Shown one piece after another: positions 18,281 through 26,900 of a stretch of 37,212 nucleotides of DNA (its first letter is position 1; every line of letters begins with the position of its first letter). The DNA lies in NCBI GenBank assembly GCA_033064195.1, contig JARBJD010000523.1:1-37212 (forward strand). The letters run 5' to 3'. The notes beneath the pieces were generated by a model. The model ran no database searches. It had not been told where the DNA came from and saw only the letters and a program-made list of their open reading frames with translations. A program made the translations under genes and the position numbers. The DNA comes from Blattamonas nauphoetae. Taxonomy: Eukaryota > Preaxostyla > Oxymonadida.

Positions 18281-19370
18281 CTAGTGTTCAAATTCTCATA
18301 AAACTCGAAATAACGAAGTAAAAGACCCGCTATCCGTGTTGAATTTTGTTTATAAGCACTTTCATTGAAATATCTAGATGAATCGTCCCACAATAATTCT
18401 TCCTCTCGATCTGATTGAAGAACTGGATGAATCACGCTTGTTTATCCAATAATTTATTAATTCCACCGCGACAGATCTCCTTTACCATGTCTCGACGATT
18501 ATTTCTCTCTTCGAGTGATTTAGTCAGCAGGTTAACATTCGTTGTTCAATTGTATATTAGTCTTCGAGATTTCTACTCTTTATCACGATCCTCAGTCCTA
18601 TTTTGACTTGGTTAATCTATACTTTCCATTATTTATCTCTTTATTTCCATCTCTCCCAGATAATCTGTCAGTGACCAGTGAGATCACAAATGACACGTCA
18701 AAGCCGCCTCTCGAATGACCCCTACTCGTTTCTGCGGACTCTCCTCGTATGTTTGGAATTCCCTGATTGCTGGTGCAGGCGAACAGATTCTGCAATCACC
18801 TCCGATCGTCCAGAAATGGTTTGCTGTTTTGGGTTGGTCGTTCTCTACGCGGCTGTCTTTGACTCTCGCATCGTCAACCGTCCTCTCTCCAAACTATTCC
18901 TTGCGTCCCTGAACGATGCATTGTTACCAGATTATCTTTCCCATTCTCGACTTTTGAACATCTCCAAAACAATTCTCGTTTATCTCGTCGAAATGGGATG
19001 TGCCCCGCATTCTCACCCTCCACAGCCACCTCCGATCTGTTTCAGGATCATCCAGTCCGTTGACTGTCATCTGAGTCTTAAATCTCGTTCCTGCAACCGA
19101 GCCACAAACAGCCATCCGAAATCGAAGAATCCAAACACTCTTGAAGAGAGTGTTGGTCCACATAGCGACAACTCTGCATGATACATTGTCAGGGATGAAT
19201 CAACTTGTTCAACAGCCGGCTGCGGCCGTTCAACTGCGAGCTACCGGTCCGAAGCGAAAAGGAGTGTCAATACATCCCGCAAATTCCGCTCCAATATCAA
19301 TTATGAATACTGCCCAAGTTGGATAGTCAATGACCGGAAAAGGAAAGGATCAGCGAAACCCACGAGGTGC
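18281..19370. other. unassigned 5' part of the ATPase insertion
   Basis: AT-rich up to about 18660, then GC-richer. Overlapping frames on both strands (for example 18678-19181 forward, 18924-19163 reverse) give no recognisable family and cannot be ranked. I see no transposase signature. The reverse frame at 19374-19661, with ILKELGWNFVAELLGRR and an acidic/arginine-rich helix, looks more protein-like than its forward counterpart, but it is also unassigned. Confidence 0.3.
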
Positions 19371-19611
19371 TATTCAGATGACGCTTTTGGAAGGCTGAAT
19401 GATCCCTCCGATTTTTCGCCCTTTGGACTGAGCACGCGTTGAATCGCTTTTCAGACGATGAGGAACTCTATCTCGCCACCACTCCTCCAAACGAGCTCTC
19501 TTCTCAACACTGTCGTCACCCTCCTCAGATCGCCGTCCAAGCAGCTCAGCGACGAAGTTCCAACCGAGTTCTTTCAGAATCAGCATTTCAAGAACAGTAT
19601 GGACAAGGTGG

Positions 19612-20130
19612 ATGAGGTCGACTGGAACTTGGCAAACGAAACACTCGTCGAGCGGTGTCATCCAACCAGACTTCGTTGTGCATCAGCCAGTTGCTGTTGG
19701 GATGCGACGAGGAGGGGAGAGCAAGAAGAAGATCTTGGAGATGGAGAAGCAGAGACAGTCAGACGCCTTGCGGACTGTGGAATGGAGAGCGAGAACAGTG
19801 CAGACGAAACACCGAGATTTTTCAGACCAAATGCGAGCAACATCCACTCCCACGTCGTCCTCACTCCACACACAACAACAATCCCAGTCGACTCTCTCTC
19901 CCACCCTCACCCACACTCCCTCCCCAAAACCCTCTCCCAACCCCTCTCGAATGAACTCGTCCTTCTCCGTCTCGCCGAAGCCTCGAAGTGCCAGTGCTGA
20001 TCGGAGTTCACCACCGTCTCGCCCCGCATCCAGCTCACCCGAACGCGCTTCGCCTTTTCCTCGCTACTCGCGCCCCACTTCCGTGTACGGACACAAATAC
20101 AAGAACTTCGACGACCTCCTCCTGTCCTGA
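19612..20130 (+). CDS. host-like protein fragment: coiled coil then Ser/Pro-rich tail
   Basis: A 172-residue frame inside the insertion. From about residue 34 there is a charged helical segment (KKKILEMEKQRQSDALRTVE), then a long Ser/Pro/Thr tail with many SP and SSP pairs (SPKPRSASADRSSPPSRPAS), ending YGHKYKNFDDLLLS. The composition is that of a cytoskeletal or scaffold protein C-terminus. Base composition is far richer in G and C than the Polinton genes. It probably derives from a host gene carried by the transposon. The first 30 residues may be unrelated to the rest. No family recognised. Confidence 0.35.
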   Translation: MRSTGTWQTKHSSSGVIQPDFVVHQPVAVGMRRGGESKKKILEMEKQRQSDALRTVEWRARTVQTKHRDFSDQMRATSTPTSSSLHTQQQSQSTLSPTLTHTPSPKPSPNPSRMNSSFSVSPKPRSASADRSSPPSRPASSSPERASPFPRYSRPTSVYGHKYKNFDDLLLS

Positions 20131-20163
20131 CTTGGAACCCGGCCGACGAAACACTCCACCCGC

Positions 20164-20934
20164 TTGTGCAGAGGAAGCTGCTTCGGAAGGTCGAGGAGGA
20201 TGCCGAAGAGGAGGAGGAAGAAGACTGGGACACGCTTTTCGACAGCACCGAGCCAATCCATCCGTCTCTTCAGCCAGCACGAAGCACATCGCCCAAAGCA
20301 ACACACGAAAGGAAAACACCACCCGCACAGATATTCACGTCACACACGCTCGTCGCAAACCCAAACCAGGCAGAGAACGACACACTCAAGCGATAGATCG
20401 AAAACGACGCCATTTCCTTCACAACAGAAGGATCGTACACAGATGATCCCCTCTCTCTCACACTTGCAGTTGGAGTCGTATAATCCAAACTTCGAGCTGT
20501 GGCAGAGTCTCAATGACAACGTCGACAAAGGGGCGAGGGCAGCTGAAGAGAACCGGCGACATATCGAAACCGAAGTGCTCGACGAACTCGCAGTCGACGC
20601 TGTCGACACATCTGTCACCTACGAGCAGCAACTGCGGGAGAGCTCCTTGCGAGACGTGGTGCGGAAGATGAAGCCGTTTCTGAAGCAGTCGTCGATTCTC
20701 ATACCGACACTCCCCAAAAGCGACGCTCTCGTCAACCACCAATCTGGAGAAGACACTCCCGCAGAAGAGTGCAACCACAACGAGGCCGACCACAGCGATC
20801 GAAGCCGCAGTTCCTGCAGACGATGGAAGACAGGCCGAGAAACAGACCAGCGACTCACACGAAAAGCTGAAGCAGAGCTAGCAAACGCAGAAATTGCGCA
20901 AAGAGGAAGTCAAGTTAGTGGAACATGCGAATGA
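20164..20934 (+). CDS. host-like protein fragment, charged and helical
   Basis: A 256-residue frame in the insertion. The part from about 20443 is the most protein-like (MIPSLSHLQLESYNPNFELW, RAAEENRRHIETEVLDELAV, TSVTYEQQLRESSLRDVV). The upstream 90 codons are arginine/histidine-rich and may be a wrong frame, since the alternative frame at 20166-20396 has a convincing acidic run (KVEEDAEEEEEEDWDTLF). So the reading frame of the source gene seems to have shifted near 20400, as expected for captured, unselected host DNA. No family recognised. Confidence 0.35.
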   Translation: MCRGSCFGRSRRMPKRRRKKTGTRFSTAPSQSIRLFSQHEAHRPKQHTKGKHHPHRYSRHTRSSQTQTRQRTTHSSDRSKTTPFPSQQKDRTQMIPSLSHLQLESYNPNFELWQSLNDNVDKGARAAEENRRHIETEVLDELAVDAVDTSVTYEQQLRESSLRDVVRKMKPFLKQSSILIPTLPKSDALVNHQSGEDTPAEECNHNEADHSDRSRSSCRRWKTGRETDQRLTRKAEAELANAEIAQRGSQVSGTCE

Positions 20935-21247
20935 TGTCGAGAGCGAGTACTGGGAGATGGAACAGGAAGATGAGGAGGAGAGGCTGCACGGAATCGACGA
21001 AAGCCATCTGATGAACAACAGGAATTAAGCAACGATGCAGAGGAAGGCCGAGATCATGACGTAGCGTTGGCCAACACGACAGACAATCTAAAGCAAAAGT
21101 TGAGTGGGTTTTCCTCTTTTCTGTGTTTATTCAATCACACTACAACCATTTCGCTTTTTCAAGATTCTTATTTTGACCAATTGACACAACAATGAGACAA
21201 ATATAGATACGCCTAATTAAGTCATTGATCTCAGTCCCAAAAACCGG

Positions 21248-21271
21248 AACTGAGATCGATCGATCTCAGTT
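21248..21271. repeat. 24-bp perfect palindrome at the insertion end
   Basis: AACTGAGATCGATCGATCTCAGTT reads the same on both strands (two 12-base halves). GATCTCAG also occurs alone at both ends of the insertion, so this is likely a transposase-binding or terminal structure. It could form a cruciform. Confidence 0.7.
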
Positions 21272-21281
21272 TCTGCTTGAT

Positions 21282-21290
21282 TGATCTCAT
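21282..21290 (+). repeat. 9-bp direct repeat flanking the ATPase insertion, right copy
   Basis: TGATCTCAT, identical to 18241-18249. Confidence 0.5.
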
Positions 21291-21663
21291 GTATCAAAGG
21301 TCTGTTGATGACTGTCGTAGAATCCTTGGGGAACGTAGAACATCCAAAAATAGAATGACAATGATGGACTTATTATTGGAAAATCGACAACCGAAATTCA
21401 CATTCTTTCTGACAATGCATGAGCTCTTCAGTTTGTCAGCTGACATGAAGTCAAACATCGATTCGATGTGGATTTTTGGAGGATTCAACAAAGAACGAAT
21501 CAGTCGAGTCTATCATCAGTTGAACTCACCAATTGATATTCGACAATTCTGGAATGTCTACCAAAGGAAACAAAAATGTGAAGCAGTCATTCTTCGATAC
21601 AACACTGATGGAGTTGCTCTGACAGAGATCAACAAAGAAGGGTTAAACCGGACTGTCCGATAA
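21291..21663 (+). CDS. packaging ATPase, distal part (gene split by insertion)
   Basis: The open frame on this side continues with RTSKNRMTMMDLLLENRQPK, FTFFLTMHELFSLSADMKSN and IDSMWIFGGFNKERISRVYH. This matches the expected C-terminal half of HerA/A32-type ATPases: a strand ending in a polar residue (the sensor-like segment before 'H/T..FSL') and the following helix-strand pair. The stop lies at 21661-21663 and overlaps the convergent gene at 21643 by 21 bases. The AT-rich composition returns to that of element B immediately after the insertion. Confidence 0.65.
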
Positions 21664-21969
21664 TTCTTGAATAAGGTTTCCAATTGAGTCAGTCAGCGCT
21701 CGAATTGATTCTTCAATGTCTGATAATCTCTGATCAATCGAGAGTGAATTAGGAGGAGTGGAAGTATCAACATATCGTTTCCTCAGTGCTATCTCACCTC
21801 TTATTTTTGTGATTCTGTATCCATCAATTTGAATCATCCTATTCAGTTTCTGAGTTGTGTACTCATTCAGTTCTTTTCTATTCTTCTCTAAGTATCTCTG
21901 AAAGTCGTGGATGTTTGTGAACTCTTTCTGCTCAGGATCAAACGGTTCTAATATTTTCAGTGATGTCAT
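21643..21969 (-). CDS. small coiled-coil protein (108 aa), function unknown
   Basis: The N-terminus contains LKILEPFDPEQKEFTNIHDF, then a basic helix (RYLEKNRKELNEYTTQKLNR), a short beta-like core (IQIDGYRITKIRGEIALRKR) and a C-terminal heptad-like helix (DQRLSDIEESIRALTDSIGN). No domain recognised. It lies between the ATPase and the integrase, 36 bases upstream of the integrase stop, and has its own box at 21970-21989. It overlaps the ATPase 3' end tail to tail. Confidence 0.55.
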   Translation of the reverse strand: MTSLKILEPFDPEQKEFTNIHDFQRYLEKNRKELNEYTTQKLNRMIQIDGYRITKIRGEIALRKRYVDTSTPPNSLSIDQRLSDIEESIRALTDSIGNLIQELSDSPV

Positions 21970-21989
21970 TTCAATGCAATAAAAATATC
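21970..21989 (-). promoter_or_regulatory. T-rich start box upstream of the 108-aa gene
   Basis: The coding strand reads GATATTTTTATTGCATTGAA before ATG, a shortened form of the shared box. Confidence 0.45.
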
Positions 21990-22005
21990 TGAAACATTTT
22001 TGAGA

Positions 22006-23976
22006 TTAGATTAAATTAAATTCCGCGATGAATTCTGGAGTTAAGTCGTCAATTGAGTCTGCATGGAACTTGGTGTGCTGAATTGGGACATAGACAACTT
22101 TTGACAGACATGTGAGTCCATTCAGTAGAGTAGCTACAACATTACCGTGTTTGTATTCGATGAATTTCCCCACGAATTGAAACTGTCTTCGCTTCTTCTG
22201 AAACTTGGCAACAGTCTTGTCTAAATCAAGGTGAATTAGTAGAATGTTTCCTGGTTTGTATTTCCATAACATCTGTGTTGTCTGTTGCTTTTGGATGTTC
22301 TTTAATTGTTCTTCACAACTGGAGATATACAGTGCTTCAATCTCTCGATTGTTTTGAGCTTGCTCTGGTGTGAATTTGTTCCAGTACGCTCGATGAGGAG
22401 TCATGTTGTAGTATTCAACCATCTGATTCATCAATGAATGATTTGCCATCTGTGTTGCATTGTCTTGGAATCCATCTCTGATTGTTCTGATCACTCGATC
22501 AACAATTCGATTGTGATTTGTGAATGGTGAACTTGTGAAATATGTGCTGACATTCTGATCCTTGAAAAACTCTGATGCTTCTCCACTTGTCCATGCTGCT
22601 TCACCATCACCTCGAATGTTGTTCACGTGAACGCCACGATAATTAATCAGGTCATTGATTGCAGTCTTGACTTTGCTCCATGATTTATCCAGAACAGGAA
22701 TGACAACCAGGTATTTGGTGTTGATGTTAATTGCGAAGAGGTATATCTGCAACACTGTTTTCGACGTTGGTGATTGAATGAAAACGAGATCAATTTCCCA
22801 TGATCCGAACTTGGGAGAGAAGTATGGTCGATCACAATTCTGAGGAACCTTTCTGTCTGATGTCTTCTGTGGATCACCTGTTATTGCTTTGGACATGAAC
22901 TGCATTTTTGATCGAAAAGGATACACAATTTTTTCCGTTGTTTCAGGAATCATTGGTGGATCAATTCTCATTCTGTCACTTCCTTTCTCTCTCTGGATTT
23001 TCCTGGGATGTGCAGCACTCCATCTATGATCATATTCCTCATACCAATCCTGAAATGATCTTCCTCCGAATGGGATTTGTTTTGTGTGAGTCAGAATGAA
23101 GTCAAGATCTTCGTTCGCAATCTTTCTGTTTATCGAGGCTCGAACGAATGTGTCTCTGTTCATTTTATTTGCATCCAGAATGTGTGATGTAATAAAGTGT
23201 TCCATCTGCTTTTGATTTTTCATTATTGAGTTCTCAGCTTTGATCTGTTCATCTTCTGAATCGTTTCTCTGTTGATGATCAAAAAATCCCTTCATATGTG
23301 CCAACTTATTGAGAACTTGTTGTGTCGTCTTGCTAAAGGCTTCGAGCCCTCCTGGGCAGAGAGTAGGTTCATACTGTCTGATCTCCCTCACTGGGTGGTT
23401 GGACGCAGTTGTTCTGATTGACATTGGTGGATTGGGAATAATGACATCATCCTCCCCCTCTTCAAATCTCCTCTCCTTCATTGGATATTCATATTCAAAC
23501 CCAGCCGATTTTAAGTTTCTCTTCAGTCCAGGCACTATTGGAAATTCAGGTGATTCAATTACAATTGGTCTCTGCACTGGAGTTGGGCTTGGGATTGGTC
23601 TTGCCTCTGCAGGGCTTCGAACTCTTGGTGAGAGAATTGGTGTCACTTCCTGATTATACTTTCGATGATATTCTTTATACATCTTGTATGCTTTTTCACA
23701 TCTCCAATCACTAAAACGTTTTCCCAAGAATTCAAACAGAAACTGTGAGACTACTTTTGTTCCAACTGAGAGAGTTAACTTTGGAGAGAGACCTCCATTA
23801 AACCAATCCTCAAAATATGTCTCATCGTTTGCTACATACTCTCCATTTGAATCATAGACATCATATACTGGTAAAGTGTTGGCTCTATTGAACTTGACAT
23901 TGAATATTTTGATTTGAGAGTGTTGTGTGCAATTCAGTAACCTTTTCACTAATGCATTGATCTGTCGAGTGTTCAT
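22006..23976 (-). CDS. Polinton-type DDE integrase (retroviral-like integrase fold, 656 aa)
   Basis: The catalytic core occupies about residues 385-510: first Asp at about 396 (GSWEIDLVF), second Asp at about 457 (IRGDGEAAW), and a third acidic residue 36 positions later in NHNRIVDRVIRTIRD (Asp at about 493), giving the D,D-35-acidic spacing of the family. A C-terminal SH3-like region follows (about 575-640: WKYKPGNILLIHLDLDK, FQFVGKFIEYKHGNVVATLL). The first 380 residues are longer than in typical integrases and include a proline-rich segment near 120-150. The enzyme would process the element's ends and join them to target DNA. It follows a clear T-rich box and lies 24 bases from the polymerase stop. 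Confidence 0.85.
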   Translation of the reverse strand: MNTRQINALVKRLLNCTQHSQIKIFNVKFNRANTLPVYDVYDSNGEYVANDETYFEDWFNGGLSPKLTLSVGTKVVSQFLFEFLGKRFSDWRCEKAYKMYKEYHRKYNQEVTPILSPRVRSPAEARPIPSPTPVQRPIVIESPEFPIVPGLKRNLKSAGFEYEYPMKERRFEEGEDDVIIPNPPMSIRTTASNHPVREIRQYEPTLCPGGLEAFSKTTQQVLNKLAHMKGFFDHQQRNDSEDEQIKAENSIMKNQKQMEHFITSHILDANKMNRDTFVRASINRKIANEDLDFILTHTKQIPFGGRSFQDWYEEYDHRWSAAHPRKIQREKGSDRMRIDPPMIPETTEKIVYPFRSKMQFMSKAITGDPQKTSDRKVPQNCDRPYFSPKFGSWEIDLVFIQSPTSKTVLQIYLFAININTKYLVVIPVLDKSWSKVKTAINDLINYRGVHVNNIRGDGEAAWTSGEASEFFKDQNVSTYFTSSPFTNHNRIVDRVIRTIRDGFQDNATQMANHSLMNQMVEYYNMTPHRAYWNKFTPEQAQNNREIEALYISSCEEQLKNIQKQQTTQMLWKYKPGNILLIHLDLDKTVAKFQKKRRQFQFVGKFIEYKHGNVVATLLNGLTCLSKVVYVPIQHTKFHADSIDDLTPEFIAEFNLI

Positions 23977-23996
23977 TTCTACAAAAATAAAGTTTG
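23977..23996 (-). promoter_or_regulatory. T-rich start box upstream of the integrase gene
   Basis: The coding strand reads CAAACTTTATTTTTGTAGAA before ATG, with TTTATTTTTGTAGAAATG identical to the box/start junction of the 136-aa gene region. Confidence 0.55.
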
Positions 23997-23999
23997 TGT

Positions 24000-26900
24000 T
24001 TATTCAATACAATAATCAGTAGCTTTCAGTCCATGAATGAATGGAGGACATGATTCATTTTCAAGTACGATTGCCTTCAGATGAATTCCACTAAGACTGA
24101 GTTTCTGTTGTTGTATTTTCGCAATCTCAAATCCATTGCTGTCCTCTTCGCTCACGATTCTTTTCGTCTGAAACGCATCATCATGATGCTTGAACCGTTT
24201 TACGGTGAAGTTCAGTGTTGTCGTCACAGTTTTCTCTCCATTCAGACACTTCACATAATCGTCGCTTGTGATATTTGTTTTCTTCAGAGACACTCCTTTG
24301 ATCTTGCATTTCTCATCGAGAGAGTAACACTTGGGTGCAAGACAGATCATCTGTTCACCTTCCTTTTCAATAGCTAATCCCAACAGTTTCTTCTCATCAT
24401 CGACACCCTTTTCAGGATTGGGAAACCATTCATATTTGTGTGCATCATAGAATTCTTTGTCAGCAATCACGTGCTCAAATTGTTGGTGAATACCAGCATT
24501 CGGATCACCTGCAATTGCCCAATATGCAGAGTCAGTGTCTCCCTCACAGAAGTGAATCTTATTCATGTCAAGGCATTTGTACATGAAGTTGTAAATGAAA
24601 TTCAGATACCAGAACTTGGCATTGTCGAGTGTGAACACTGCTTCTTGCAGACATGTCTTGCATGATGCTTTCTCTCTGTCTTCAATCACAATGTAGTTGT
24701 CTTCATTGATCTCTCTTGTCGCTACAAATCCTTTCATCATTTGCTTCAAGTATGTTCTCTTCTCATTGCAGATTGTGATTGAGTTGTATTTCTCAGTGTT
24801 CATTCCATCGTATCCGTAACTTCCATTCAAGTTGGTCTTACAGAACTGCTCTTTTCCTTTGTTTCCAACCTTCATTGCTTCTATTCTATCATTCATAAAC
24901 GAGGTCACGAATGGTTCAAATCCAGCATGTCTCGAAAAGACCATCACAGTCTTTACGTCATCAATTATGAAATGGCAATAGTCGATGAGGAACCACAGAT
25001 AGTATGTCGAAAAGAACATATACTGATCGTGTGTGCTCAAGAGTTGAGTCAGCTTTCTTTGTTTGTCATCAGTCTTCAATCCATGTTTCTTCATCAACGA
25101 ATATGTCATCTCTCCAATGTTCTCTTCTGTCGTATTGACCACTATGTTTCTGAAGATTGGTGGGAAGTTAATGAAATCATTTATGTACTGCTCATCGATG
25201 TGTCCTTTCAACTCTGCAACGAACAGTGTCTTCTGATTCTTGTCTTCGATGATCTTACGACATTCTTTATCTCCTGTTGCCGTGAACAAACATCTTCCTG
25301 GCATGTACATTCTGTGGTTGGTGTATGGATTGTTCTTGTTCTTGATTGATGAAAAAGCACTTGGATAAAGTGAATTAAAGTCCACACCGCAGACATGAGT
25401 CATTTTGTGTTCTGTGTCCTTGGAGATAACTTTTCCATCTTCATATGTGAAGTGATTGATCGGTGTCACATCTTTTATATTCTGTCGGTGTTGAACATTC
25501 GATAATCCACCAGTCACTGCGGCTCTCAACTTGTGATATGTCTGTTCGTGTGTCAGAGTCATTGGTAGTGATTTCCAGATGCAGTACTTCTTCAGTTGAA
25601 TTCTCAATCGAGTGAGATGCTCGTCCTTGTCTGACTTGTAGGTGTTGCAGTACTCACAGCAGATCTTCACGTTCTCTTTTGAATGACCTTTTGAATTGTC
25701 GATTCTATCTAATGTTGGTCGCACTGCTTGTGAGAAGTGACTCTTGCAGATATAGCACACTCTCTTGCACTGTTGAACGAACCACTCATAGTCTGCTTCA
25801 GTGACATTTTTATCAGTACTGCGATGAGCTTTCTGGTCTTGATAGATGTACGATGCAACTTTGTACTTCCAGTATTGCTTGGTGATTTTTATTTCTCCAG
25901 ATTGATCCACTCCATTGAAATCATCGTCGATATCAAAGTCTTTGTAGGCACACGCATATTTGATTGCAGAAGCGTTGGCTGACAATGAGAGATTGTGCAA
26001 CATATCCACTTTGTATTGGAAGTTCAGATCAATCAGATTGTCCAGAGGTGCAATCATACATTCGACATCTCGGATGTTGTAGAATTTCAGATAGTCCCAA
26101 CGGTTCTTGAATCCATGCTTGTTCCAATCATCAAGGTACATTTGGTAATCACTGTCGGACATTTCACTGTTGTTCAGACTGGAATAGAATTCATATTTGG
26201 AGAATGGTTCTTGTTTGCTCAGCACTGTATCGAAGTCAGATGAGTCGAATGATTCGTAAGCAAAGAATGATTTCTGAAGTGTGGTCTTTCCTCCAAAGGC
26301 TTTCACTGCATTATCCAAAGTCATTGGTCCTGTGTACGACATCATGTCAATGAATCGAAGCACCTGTTGCGTTCTCTCATGTCGGATCAATACTTGTTTG
26401 TACTTCGTTGTGGATCCAAGGAAGCTCACCACTTTCCAATCCTGATCAACGAGATCACGAAAGATGAGATTGATGTCGAATCTGGAACTGTTGAATCCAA
26501 CCACACTGACTTCATTTTGAGAGGGTATTTCTGGATCTTCATAGTAGTTGTCCTCTCGAACTGTTTCTGCATATTTGAAGAGTTCTCTGATCCATTGCTT
26601 CACGAAGTCTTTTCCATCTCGAAGATCAAAGTAGATTGACTTCACACCTGATTTTGTTTTGATTGCTGATGCAACAGAGAGAGGTTTTAGATGAGAGATC
26701 AATTGAGTATTATCATCAGAGAATAGATTGTCAAGAATGAGATCTTCCATTGTTTCGAAATCGTACGTGATGTAGTATTGTGTTGGTTTGAATTCGTCTT
26801 GTCTCTTGTGTGCCATCAGAAATTCATAAGTTCTATTGTTAAGAATATGTGGAACGTATGGTCTTGGCGTCTTATCGAGTGAGATCTTCTTCACATGTTT

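Larger units (their letters stand above)
18250..21281. mobile_element. about 3.0-kb DNA insertion (possibly MULE-like) carrying host-like sequence
   Basis: It interrupts the ATPase gene and is flanked by a 9-bp direct repeat (TGATCTCAT), the length typical of Mutator-type transposition. Both ends contain copies of GATCTCAG: two at 18251-18273 and several at 21225-21290, including a 24-bp perfect palindrome at 21248-21271. No long terminal inverted repeat and no transposase were recognised. The interior from about 18700 to 21000 is much more GC-rich than the Polinton and has long open frames of a different character, so it probably is captured host DNA (Pack-type element). Alternative: a rearranged host segment joined by short repeats. 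Confidence 0.5.

Noticed and set aside
24927-25349. 140-aa forward frame opposite the polymerase gene, with other forward frames between 24081 and 28295
   Set aside because: They lie antisense to an intact polymerase with all motifs and have Ile/Phe/Cys-rich, domain-less translations; shadows of the real gene.
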